From contig JAFYQI010000008.1 in assembly GCA_017547175.1 (NCBI GenBank), positions 558,001 through 622,000 on the forward strand: a stretch of DNA of 64,000 nucleotides, given 5' to 3'. The DNA is from Alistipes sp. (lineage in GTDB: Bacteria; Bacteroidota; Bacteroidia; Bacteroidales; Rikenellaceae). The notes under the pieces were generated by a model. That model saw only the letters and a program-made list of their open reading frames with translations. It was not told the DNA's origin and made no database searches. A program made the translations under genes and the position numbers. Positions 27,801-35,485 of this stretch are shown one piece after another (the first letter of the stretch is position 1; every line of letters begins with the position of its first letter).

Positions 27801-27834
27801 AAAAACAAAGAGCTACCTAAAAGGCAGCTCTTTG
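27801..27834 (-). terminator. Terminator of the ROK-transporter transcript
   Basis: acaaagagct (27805-27814) pairs with agctctttgt (27825-27834), and the inner stem continues with one mismatch. On the minus strand a run of five T follows. It isolates the regulator-transporter pair from the PUL promoter. Confidence 0.75.
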
Positions 27835-27861
27835 TGTGGTTTAAATCTGGTGATGAACTAA

Positions 27862-29139
27862 TTATTTCTTCTCTTGGGGATCGGGATAGGTGAAGGGCAA
27901 TATCCAGGTTAGGATGAAGGCCGGAATGGTTCCTACAAGCGCCCAAAGGAAGAATTTCTCGTAACCGATTGCATCGCTGATGACACCCGAAATCATGCCC
28001 GGTAACATCACGCCGAGGTTTGCTAAAGCTGAACCAAAGGCATAGTGGGCCATTTGGTGCTTTCCAGGGGCAACCTGTTGCATGATAAAGAGTGTAAGTC
28101 CTACAAAACCAAATCCGTAGCTAAAGTACTCAAAGACAATTGCACCACATACAAGGAGGGCGCTTTCGGGCTGATAGAGGGCCAAAAGTGCATAGACCAC
28201 GAACGGAATATTGAAGATGCAGCAAAGCGGGAAAATAGCCTTTTTCAAACCGCGCCACGAAATAAAGTAACCGCCCAAAATGGAGCCGGCGATAAAGGCT
28301 ACTACGCCGAATGTGCCGTAGTAAAGGCCGATTTCGTCTTTGGTGAGCCCCAGACCCTGTACGGCTGTATCTGCTTTTAGGAAGAGAGGTACAATCTTGA
28401 TCACCAAGCCCTCCGTAAAGCGATAGAAGACAATCCATGCGATATAGATCCAGATGTATTTTTTTTGGAAGAATTGTACAATGACGCCCCACGTTTCACG
28501 CATGGTTTCACGCATTGAGCTATGCTTTGTGACTTCTGCGCCGCCCGTAGGAAGTACACGCCAATGATAGAGCCCTAACGCGGTGAGTAGGATACCGCAT
28601 AACAGCATGATAATCACCCATGCGTAGAGTACACCGATCTTGCTTTCAAGTATGCCGGCTAAGTAGACCAAACCACCCATGGCGGTCACTTTTGCGAGGT
28701 TATAGAAGGCTCCCTGCCAACCAACAAATTGGGCTTGTTGGGTTTTGTCGAGCTCTGTAATATAGACGCCATCAAGTGCAATGTCGTGTGTGGCTCCGCT
28801 GAACGCCAAGACCGTCATAATGGCCACCACATAGGGGAAAAAGTTGGGTAGCGGGAGGGCCATGGCGATGAATGCCAACGAAATACCCGATACCAACTGG
28901 GTGGTGACGACGAAGAATTTTTTGGTCTTGTACATCTCCATCAACGGGCTCCAGAAGGGCTTGAGCGACCAGGGGAGAATAAGTAGCGAGGTCCAGAAGG
29001 CAACTTGCGCATCCGAGATGCCGAAGTCGTTGAACATCAAGGGTGCTACGAGGTTGATTAAGATCAACGGAAGACCCATGGCAAAGTAGGCGGAGGGGAC
29101 CCACCATAAAGGCGATTTTTTGGTTTGCACCTGTTCCAT
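27862..29139 (-). CDS. AmpG-like MFS transporter
   Basis: 425 residues with about 12 hydrophobic helices. The layout WWVPSAYFAMGLPLILINLVAPLMF, SLKPFWSPLMEMYKTKKFFVV and ATHDIALDGVYI resembles the AmpG/PAT group of major-facilitator permeases, which carry GlcNAc-anhydro-muropeptides or acetyl-CoA. ATG at 29139 (MEQVQTKKSPLW) is chosen; the longer frame to 29220 overlaps the ROK gene and lacks membrane character. It follows the ROK gene by 44 bases and shares its terminator. Import of an amino-sugar product released by the PUL enzymes is inferred from context. Confidence 0.75.
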   Translation of the reverse strand: MEQVQTKKSPLWWVPSAYFAMGLPLILINLVAPLMFNDFGISDAQVAFWTSLLILPWSLKPFWSPLMEMYKTKKFFVVTTQLVSGISLAFIAMALPLPNFFPYVVAIMTVLAFSGATHDIALDGVYITELDKTQQAQFVGWQGAFYNLAKVTAMGGLVYLAGILESKIGVLYAWVIIMLLCGILLTALGLYHWRVLPTGGAEVTKHSSMRETMRETWGVIVQFFQKKYIWIYIAWIVFYRFTEGLVIKIVPLFLKADTAVQGLGLTKDEIGLYYGTFGVVAFIAGSILGGYFISWRGLKKAIFPLCCIFNIPFVVYALLALYQPESALLVCGAIVFEYFSYGFGFVGLTLFIMQQVAPGKHQMAHYAFGSALANLGVMLPGMISGVISDAIGYEKFFLWALVGTIPAFILTWILPFTYPDPQEKK

Positions 29140-29183
29140 TTTGGCTAAGTTTGGATATTGTTTTCTTGTTGTTTTTTTCTGTT

Positions 29184-30389
29184 TTAGAGTCCTAACATCT
29201 TGTTGCGTGTGATTGCACAAATACCGATGAGACCTGCTGATTCGCCCAACTTCGAGACCTTGACGGCAGTATCTTTTGAGACGAAATTCAGTGCGTATTT
29301 GTTGATCGCACTCTTGATCGGAAGGAGCAGATAATCCTTTGCTTCATAGAGCGTTCCGCCTAATACGATAACGTCCGGATTAAACATGTTGATCAGTCCG
29401 GCAATGGCGCGACCGAGTTGTGCTCCGATCTGTTCCATCACCTCGATGGCCAGCATGTCCTCTTTGCCCAAAACATCGAGAATATCGGCCAATGTGATTT
29501 GTTGCCCACTCTCGAATTGCTTGGAGAGCATCGAGATGTTGCCTTGCTTGAGTTTTTCGATGAATTGACGATGGGCGGCCCATCCAGAAACTTCGGTTTC
29601 GAGGCAGCCGCGTTTACCGCATGAGCAGATGATCTCGTTGTCGAAGAAGGGGAAATGGCCATATTCGCCCGAGAATCCCGATTTGCCGTAGTGGAGCTCT
29701 CCGCCGAGAATCATACCGATACCGAATCCCCAGCTTAAATTGAGGAAAATCATGTTTTGCTCGTTGTTTCCTACGCCGTACATGTACTCACCGTAAGTCA
29801 TTGCTCGTGAATCGTTTTCGATGAATACGCGATATCCAAGACGCTCTTCGAGCACGGTCGTAAGCGGTTTTTCATCGAAGAAGAAATAGGAATATGAGTA
29901 GCCGGATTCCGGGTTGACGCGTCCCGAGATGTTAATGCCGATGGCCAGGAGTTTGTCGCGACGTATGCGCGAACTGGCGATGAATTGTGTGATGTGATTG
30001 CACAGCTCGTCGAACGATTGACGGGTATTCTCAATAATGAAATCGTATTGGCGCGACACGACCATATCCCCACGGAAGTTGATGATACCCATGACGATAA
30101 CATCGCGTTTGATGTCGACTCCCATAAAGTAACCGGCTGCGGGGTTTAAACCGTAGATGCTTGGGCGACGACCGCCTGTTGCTCCTTGTTTACCGAGGTC
30201 GGTAACAAGGTCTTCCTCGATCAGTTCAGTCACAATTTTGGTGAGCGTCGGAACGCTCAACCCAAGCTCTCGGCTCAGGTCGGCGATACTTTCGCCGCCG
30301 TTTACCATGTAGCGTCGTAGAATCTCGCGCTTGAGTTGTGCCGACTTTTTGCCGCTGGTCAGGGCATCCATTGAGGTCGATTTTACCAT
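29184..30389 (-). CDS. ROK-family transcriptional regulator (NagC/XylR type)
   Basis: 401 residues. An N-terminal winged helix-turn-helix (LKREILRRYMVNGGESIADLSRELGLSVPTLTKIVTELIEEDLV) is followed by a ROK sugar-kinase-fold domain with SGEYGHFPF and the zinc motif CSCGKRGCLE, as in NagC and Mlc. Such proteins release DNA on binding a sugar or sugar phosphate. The frame runs open to 30464, but a promoter -7 element at 30469-30462 covers that start, so ATG at 30389 is preferred. Next to NagB-like and AGE genes it probably senses an amino sugar and controls the transporter, the divergent lipoprotein gene or the PUL. Confidence 0.85.
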   Translation of the reverse strand: MVKSTSMDALTSGKKSAQLKREILRRYMVNGGESIADLSRELGLSVPTLTKIVTELIEEDLVTDLGKQGATGGRRPSIYGLNPAAGYFMGVDIKRDVIVMGIINFRGDMVVSRQYDFIIENTRQSFDELCNHITQFIASSRIRRDKLLAIGINISGRVNPESGYSYSYFFFDEKPLTTVLEERLGYRVFIENDSRAMTYGEYMYGVGNNEQNMIFLNLSWGFGIGMILGGELHYGKSGFSGEYGHFPFFDNEIICSCGKRGCLETEVSGWAAHRQFIEKLKQGNISMLSKQFESGQQITLADILDVLGKEDMLAIEVMEQIGAQLGRAIAGLINMFNPDVIVLGGTLYEAKDYLLLPIKSAINKYALNFVSKDTAVKVSKLGESAGLIGICAITRNKMLGL

Positions 30390-30461
30390 AGTTGTCGTGT
30401 GTGCTTGGATTTTGAGGTGAACAACGGTCGTTTGACACGACGATTTTTCACACATTTGATG

Positions 30462-30469
30462 CAAAGTTA
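30462..30469 (-). promoter_or_regulatory. -7 element of the ROK gene
   Basis: TAACTTTG on the minus strand, an exact fit to TAnnTTTG, about 73 bases before the chosen ATG at 30389. It rules out the upstream start at 30464. Confidence 0.5.
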
Positions 30470-30740
30470 AGCAAAAAGTTTCAAAAATCGTAAATTTTAC
30501 CCTGGTTTGGTAAGTTTGGCGGATTTTTCGAAAAACATTCTAAACTTTTTTAGCAAGATTTCGATTTTTGATAAAATATTTTTTCATTTTTTTTGCAAAA
30601 CAGACATTATTTTTATTATCTTTGCTCTTGTAAAGTATTCTGCCCGTTCGGGTCCGATGGGTTGAGCCGATACTTATTAATATGGACCTATTTGATGTGC
30701 GATAAAGTGAAAACCTAATAACTTTAAAAACTTTCATACT
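30470..30740. other. Divergent AT-rich intergenic region with promoter for the DUF4988 lipoprotein
   Basis: Very AT-rich control region between the ROK gene and the divergent lipoprotein gene. On the plus strand TTTG at 30592-30595, 21 bases, then TATCTTTG at 30617-30624 form a promoter, leaving a leader of about 110 bases. No coding frame is seen. Its position makes it a likely place for ROK operators, but no clear dyad was identified. Confidence 0.6.
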
Positions 30741-32882
30741 ATGAAAAAATTATTCTACTTGGTGGCTGCTTTTGCCATGCTGTTCACCGCGTGCGAGTAT
30801 GACGACACGGCTATTAACAACCGTATCGACGACCTCGAGAATCGCGTGATTGAGCTTGAGGAGACGATTGCCGCCTTGAATCAGGACATCGCCGGTGTAG
30901 AGACGCTTGTTGACGCTATGCAGAACAATGTCTATGTATCGAAGATTGTCAAGGGTGAGACAGGCTACGAGGTCTATTTCACAAATGGTGAGAAGATCGC
31001 AATTGCCGATGGTAAAGCCGGTGAGGCCGGTAAGGATGGCGTAACGGTAACCGTTATGCAGGATACTGACGGTGCATGGTATTGGGCCGTAACGAAGGAT
31101 GGTGTAACGAGTTTCATCGAGGTGGATGGTAAGAAGCTCCCCGTGAAGGGTGAGAAGGGTAACACCCCGAAGATGCGCGTTGTGATGGAGGGCGAGACCG
31201 GCTACTGGGAGGTAAGCTATGACAATGGCGAGACCTGGGAGCGCGTATTGCTGGCTGATGGTACCCCCGTAACTACGTCGGGTGGTGCAGGTGGTCTGTT
31301 CAAAGAGGCTTACGTGGATGAGGATACCAATACGGCTGTCTTCGTGTTCCTCAATGGCGAAACGATTGAGATTCCTCTGGGTAGCGAGCTCTACATCAAG
31401 TTCAAGGGTGAGGCTGTAGAATCGGTTGATTTTGCTTATGGCGAGACCCAGACCTTTGAGATGGAGGCTGCCGGTGTATTGAAGACTGTTGTAACAACGC
31501 CCGATGAGTGGAAGGCTTCGTACGACAAGTCGACGATGGTTTGGACGATTACGGCTCCGACGGCAGCACATGCTGCATGCGCTGACACGGAGGGTGAGGT
31601 TTCGATCATCTACTTCGGTGATGAGAACCAGAGCTCGGTGATTACGGTGGCTGTTTCGATCGGTGAGTATGTAACGGTTGCTGAGGCTGATCAGACGATC
31701 GAGGCTTCGGCCGACGCTGCTACATACGAGGTTGCCTACACGGCTGACGGTGAGGTAAAGGTTGAGCAGGTTGATAGCTGGATTTCGGCTACCCTTGCTG
31801 ACGGCGTTGCTACGATTTCGGTAGAGGCTAACGCCGGTGCTGCCCGAACGGGTACGATCAAGCTTGTGGCTAAGAGCAATGAGGTGGTTATCACCGTAAA
31901 CCAGCCCGATGGTGTGAAGTTGCTGCCCTATGGCTACCGCGTAGGTTCGGAGGTGGTTGCCTTCGCTAAGAAGCTGTCGGAGATCACGGGTCTGAGCGCT
32001 GCCGCTGCCGACCACATTGCTGTGACGAACGATTATGTAATCATCAGCTCGCCCGGTGCTACGCCTGTAGCGGTGGATGCTTTGACGGGTGAGTATGTAG
32101 GTACGCTGAACGTAGGTGATATGACGGTTGCGGCTGTGACGGCTGATGACGCCAACAATATCATCCTCTGTAGTTTCCAAGAGAATGGCGGTTTCCGCGT
32201 GGCTCGTATGAAGTCGATCACCGATACGCCTGAGGTATTTATTGAGCGTGCTTCGACCGACTATGGTAAGGATATCTCGGTAGTGGGTGATGTTTATGGC
32301 GACGCTCGCATTACGCTGATGTATTCGCCTTGGTCGACCGGTACGACGGGTCACCTGCTCTATCAGGTAGCTGGTGGCGTAGCCGATGGTGGCTATTGGT
32401 CGAAGATTGCTGCAGGTTCGATTACGGAGAAGATTGACAACAACAATGGTGATGTAATCTACCGTGATATGGGTGCTGGTGCTCCCTACTTCATGACCGG
32501 TTACTCGAGCAACTGTTTCGTTTGGGCGGAGAATGGTACGGCTCAGGCTATTCAGATGACGACCAATAGTAACTGCGGTGCTGTCTGCATCGATGTTGAG
32601 CAGTTCAACGGCGCTTACTACCTGGCAACGGCTTGTGACACCTACTTCACGTGGGCTCTGCCCGATGCATCGGTATATGTTGCTGATGTAACGACGATCA
32701 ATAACTTCAAGGCCGGTGTAGTTCGCATCCCGACCGGTGACTACGGTTGGAATGCTGCTTCGATGGGTGGTAATACCGACTGCGCGCTGAAGGTTTCGGC
32801 TGACGGTGTTTACATGTATGTCTATGTATTGCACCCGAATGGTTCGCTTGGTTGCGTACGCGTAGACTGCCTTGACAAGTAA
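30741..32882 (+). CDS. DUF4988/PL29-N, BACON and DUF5018-like lipoprotein
   Basis: 713-residue lipoprotein (AMLFTACEYDD). After a short coiled coil (INNRIDDLENRVIELEETIAALNQDI) comes the repeat-rich N-terminal region named for PL29 lyases (KVTV-type GKAGEAGKDGVTVTVMQDTDGAWYWAV; GEKGNTPKMRV), then a BACON domain (about 325-390, VEQVDSWISATLADGVATISVEANAG...VNQ) and a C-terminal domain homologous to the DUF5018 protein of the PUL. Likely a surface-exposed glycan-binding protein; no catalytic residues recognised. A long open frame on the other strand is a by-product of its codon use. It faces away from the ROK gene and is followed by the same hairpin as its paralogue. Confidence 0.75.
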   Translation: MKKLFYLVAAFAMLFTACEYDDTAINNRIDDLENRVIELEETIAALNQDIAGVETLVDAMQNNVYVSKIVKGETGYEVYFTNGEKIAIADGKAGEAGKDGVTVTVMQDTDGAWYWAVTKDGVTSFIEVDGKKLPVKGEKGNTPKMRVVMEGETGYWEVSYDNGETWERVLLADGTPVTTSGGAGGLFKEAYVDEDTNTAVFVFLNGETIEIPLGSELYIKFKGEAVESVDFAYGETQTFEMEAAGVLKTVVTTPDEWKASYDKSTMVWTITAPTAAHAACADTEGEVSIIYFGDENQSSVITVAVSIGEYVTVAEADQTIEASADAATYEVAYTADGEVKVEQVDSWISATLADGVATISVEANAGAARTGTIKLVAKSNEVVITVNQPDGVKLLPYGYRVGSEVVAFAKKLSEITGLSAAAADHIAVTNDYVIISSPGATPVAVDALTGEYVGTLNVGDMTVAAVTADDANNIILCSFQENGGFRVARMKSITDTPEVFIERASTDYGKDISVVGDVYGDARITLMYSPWSTGTTGHLLYQVAGGVADGGYWSKIAAGSITEKIDNNNGDVIYRDMGAGAPYFMTGYSSNCFVWAENGTAQAIQMTTNSNCGAVCIDVEQFNGAYYLATACDTYFTWALPDASVYVADVTTINNFKAGVVRIPTGDYGWNAASMGGNTDCALKVSADGVYMYVYVLHPNGSLGCVRVDCLDK

Positions 32883-32908
32883 AATTTCTTGTAACAAGAT
32901 GATTTAGT

Positions 32909-32934
32909 CCATAGCCCCTTGGTTGGGGCTATGG
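32909..32934. terminator. Hairpin after the DUF4988 lipoprotein gene
   Basis: ccatagcccc (32909-32918), loop ttggtt, ggggctatgg (32925-32934). The stem is base-for-base the same as the one at 18289-18314 after the paralogous gene; only the loop differs. Confidence 0.7.
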
Positions 32935-33065
32935 GCACAACAAGGGCTGTTTTTTGGCGCGATGTCTTGATCTTTTGCGTGAATCGCTTTCGGGCAAACA
33001 ATTTGCGAAAGGATCTTTACGGCTAAAGTATGATCGAATGAGATCGAGTCGGAACAACATCTAAT

Positions 33066-33107
33066 GGGCTGTGGGGCCTCCTCACGGAGTTGCTCACAGC
33101 TTTTTTA
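33066..33107 (+). promoter_or_regulatory. Hairpin plus T-run in the nagB leader, possible attenuator
   Basis: gctgtg (33067-33072) can pair with cacagc (33096-33101), with an inner ctcc/ggag stem, followed at once by six T. It lies 36 bases before the nagB start. It could be an intrinsic terminator used as an attenuator, or the end of a separate short transcript from the 32.94-33.07 kb region. Confidence 0.45.
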
Positions 33108-33142
33108 GGATCTGTTGCCCAGTTAATGAGTGTAAAGAGAGT

Positions 33143-35086
33143 ATGGAGGGTAAATATTCACTGCCAAAGGATGGCGGCTTGATCGAAGCGGCCGCGCCGA
33201 ATGATCTGTTGCATCGCTACGAAAAGATGCCGACCAAGGTCTTTCAGACCGAACAAAGCGGAGTCAATTATTTGGCCGATATGATTGTGCAGATGTTGCA
33301 TCGCCACAACGAAATGCACGGTCAGGATGATTTTTATGAAGATTTCAACCCCTTTGTGCTCGGTTTGACAACAGGTCGTACCCCGGTGGGGCTTTATCGG
33401 GAGTTGGTAAAACGCTATGAGCGTGGGGAGGTGTCGTTCCGCAACGTGGTGGTGTATAGCCTCGATGAGTTTTATCCCATTGAGCAAACCAATCCTCAGA
33501 GCCGTAACTTCCGTATTCACAATGAGTTTCTTAACCATATCGATATCCGACCCGAGAATATTCACATCCTCGACGGTACGGTGAGTGCTGATGAAATTTC
33601 GCACTATAGTGAGGTCTATGACCGTGTGGGTCGCATCAATCTGATGATCATCGGTGTTGGTGAACAGGGACAGATCGGTTTCAACGAACCCGGTTCCTAT
33701 GAAAAATCGCGTACTCGCCTGGTACAGCTCTCTCACCATTCGCGCAAAGTTCAATCGGCCTTCTTCCGCGATATGAGCGAAACGCCCAAGATGGCGATCA
33801 CGATGGGTATCGATACGATCATGCGTGCCGATAAGGTGGTGCTCATGGCTTGGGGTGAAGGGAAGGCTCCGGTAATTCGTCAAATTGTCGAGGGTGAAGT
33901 GACAAGCCAGATGCCGGCCTCGTTCCTGCAACGCCATAATAATATGGAGGTTGTGGTAGATGAGAATGCTGCCAGCCTTTTGACCCGTGAGGTGGCTCCA
34001 TGGTTGGTAGGACCTTGCGAGTGGACACCCCGTTTTGTGCGTAAAGCGGTGGTTTGGCTCTGTAACAAGGTGCAGAAACCGATTTTGAAACTTACTCATA
34101 ACGACTACATCGAGAACTCGCTCGGTGAACTTCTCGAGGCCGTAGGGTCGTTTAACCAAATCAATATTCGCGTATTCAATGACCTGCAACATACCATTAC
34201 AGGTTGGCCGGGCGGTAAACCCAATGCGGACGATTCAACACGCCCTGTTCCATCGTCACCCTTCCCGAAACGTGTGTTGATTTTCTCGCCTCATCCTGAT
34301 GATGATGTCATCTCGATGGGAGGTACATTTATCCGATTGGTTGAGCATGGTCACGATGTGCATGTAGCCTACGAGACCTCCGGAAATGTGGCCGTTCATG
34401 ACGATGTTGTGCTACAACATATTGATACGGCACGCGAATTAGGATTCGGGGATCGTTATGATGAGGTAGTTGAGTTGATTCGCACAAAACATGATGCTGA
34501 ACCTGAACCAAGAGCTTTGCTCGATCTGAAGGGGGCTATTCGTCGCGCAGAGGCGAAAGCTGCGGTACGTTCGTTCGGCCTTCCGGCCTCACATGCGCAC
34601 TTCCTCAATCTACCTTTCTATGAAACGGGTGGTGTGAAGAAGGGTGAATTAACGCATGCAGATATCGATATCATTGTTGATCTGTTGCGCGAGATCAAGC
34701 CCCACCAGATTTATGCAGCAGGCGATCTTGCCGATCCGCATGGTACGCATCGTGTCTGCATCGAGGCTGTCTTGGGGGCGCTAGAGGTGGTGAAAGATGA
34801 CGAGTGGCTCAAAGAGTGCCATATGTGGCTCTACCGTGGAGCTTGGATGGAGTGGGATTTGGGCATGGTTGATATGGCGGTTCCCCTCTCGCCCGATGAG
34901 ATGATTAAAAAGCGCCATGCCATCTATCGCCACGTGTCGCAGAAAGATATTGTTCCCTTCCCGGGAAGTGATACGCGCGAGTTCTGGCAACGCGCCGAAG
35001 AGCGTACGCAAAATACGGCGGGACTCTATGATAAATTGGGTATGGCTGAATATCAAGCCATCGAGGTCTTTGTGAAAATGTTCTAG
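33143..35086 (+). CDS. nagB: Glucosamine-6-phosphate deaminase-like protein fused to LmbE/PIG-L deacetylase domain
   Basis: 647 residues. Residues about 30-290 resemble NagB (LTTGRTPVGLYRELVKRYERGEVSF; SLDEFYPIEQTNPQS; GFNEPGS), and about 375-640 resemble LmbE/PIG-L zinc deacetylases (FSPHPDDDVISMGGTF; DPHGTHRVCIEAV). This two-domain form is common in Bacteroidetes. The loop that in E. coli NagB is GVGNDGHIAFNEP here reads GVGEQGQIGFNEP, so the catalytic Asp and His are both Gln. Deaminase activity is therefore uncertain; the deacetylase metal motifs look complete. ATG at 33143 (MEGKYSLPKDGG) fits the family. It probably deacetylates and processes an amino sugar phosphate. Confidence 0.8.
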   Translation: MEGKYSLPKDGGLIEAAAPNDLLHRYEKMPTKVFQTEQSGVNYLADMIVQMLHRHNEMHGQDDFYEDFNPFVLGLTTGRTPVGLYRELVKRYERGEVSFRNVVVYSLDEFYPIEQTNPQSRNFRIHNEFLNHIDIRPENIHILDGTVSADEISHYSEVYDRVGRINLMIIGVGEQGQIGFNEPGSYEKSRTRLVQLSHHSRKVQSAFFRDMSETPKMAITMGIDTIMRADKVVLMAWGEGKAPVIRQIVEGEVTSQMPASFLQRHNNMEVVVDENAASLLTREVAPWLVGPCEWTPRFVRKAVVWLCNKVQKPILKLTHNDYIENSLGELLEAVGSFNQINIRVFNDLQHTITGWPGGKPNADDSTRPVPSSPFPKRVLIFSPHPDDDVISMGGTFIRLVEHGHDVHVAYETSGNVAVHDDVVLQHIDTARELGFGDRYDEVVELIRTKHDAEPEPRALLDLKGAIRRAEAKAAVRSFGLPASHAHFLNLPFYETGGVKKGELTHADIDIIVDLLREIKPHQIYAAGDLADPHGTHRVCIEAVLGALEVVKDDEWLKECHMWLYRGAWMEWDLGMVDMAVPLSPDEMIKKRHAIYRHVSQKDIVPFPGSDTREFWQRAEERTQNTAGLYDKLGMAEYQAIEVFVKMF

Positions 35087-35121
35087 TTAAATAGACAAAT
35101 AGTGAATAAGGGTTGGTTTCA

Positions 35122-35154
35122 GGGGTGTCCAGAAATGGATGCCCCGTTTTTTTT
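35122..35154 (+). terminator. Terminator of nagB
   Basis: ggggtgtcc (35122-35130) pairs with ggatgcccc (35137-35145) including two G-T pairs, followed by a T-run at 35147-35154. Confidence 0.8.
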
Positions 35155-35206
35155 GTTCGGAGCGTCTGGTATAATATGGTATAGCGAAGCGTCTTTCGTG
35201 TGTGGG

Positions 35207-35306
35207 ATAAAAAAAGAAGGAAATCGTGAATCGGGGCAGAACGCACACGATTCGTCGATTTCCTCACCAACCTAAAACTACTAACCTAAAATGAACCTTA
35301 AAACTT
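35207..35306 (-). ncRNA. Probable small regulatory RNA of about 100 nt
   Basis: A strong promoter match is seen on the minus strand (TTG at 35342-35340, 20 bases, TATCTTTG at 35319-35312). The transcript would carry the repeated motif TTTTAGGTTAGTAG / TTTTAGGTTGG and end in a long stem (ggaaatcg at 35219-35226 with cgatttcc at 35256-35263, inner gaatcg/cgattc) and a T-rich tail. No open frame of note. Ends are estimated from promoter and hairpin. It lies just downstream of nagB, on the opposite strand. Confidence 0.6.
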
Positions 35307-35311
35307 CGTTG

Positions 35312-35342
35312 CAAAGATAGAGTCTTTAGAAACTCCGTGCAA
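35312..35342 (-). promoter_or_regulatory. Promoter of the small RNA
   Basis: TTG (35342-35340), 20-base spacer, TATCTTTG (35319-35312): one of the best Bacteroidetes-type promoter matches in the window. Confidence 0.65.
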
Positions 35343-35440
35343 CTTTTTAATAAAAAAATTTCAAAAATTTTGAAGAATTTTTAACAATGGTGTGTGTTGG
35401 CAATTTATGATGCTGGTAATTAGCGGATTGTGGAAGATGA

Positions 35441-35477
35441 AAAAGACGGTCTTCACAAATCGTAAAGACCGCCTTTT
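35441..35477 (-). terminator. Terminator of the Glf-GT2 transcript
   Basis: A stem of about 13 bp with one mismatch joins 35441-35453 and 35465-35477; on the minus strand a run of T follows. It ends 9 bases before the GT2 stop codon region. Confidence 0.75.
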
Positions 35478-35485
35478 GGTGTGGA

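Larger units (their letters stand above)
35155..35485. other. Gene-free stretch with a probable sRNA gene and a terminator
   Basis: No protein gene is supported. It contains a minus-strand promoter and hairpin interpreted as a small RNA (35207-35306), an AT-rich stretch (35343-35395) and the GT2 terminator (35441-35477). A 9-codon frame at 35291 on the plus strand is not considered real. Confidence 0.6.

Noticed and set aside
30750..32897. A 715-codon open frame on the minus strand across the whole DUF4988 lipoprotein gene
   Set aside because: Its product is low-complexity and lacks any domain or signal peptide; the plus-strand protein has clear lipobox, BACON and a paralogue. The antisense frame follows from codon bias.
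35291..35320. Nine-codon frame starting ATGAACCTTAAA
   Set aside because: It lies across the promoter of the small RNA on the other strand and has no other support.
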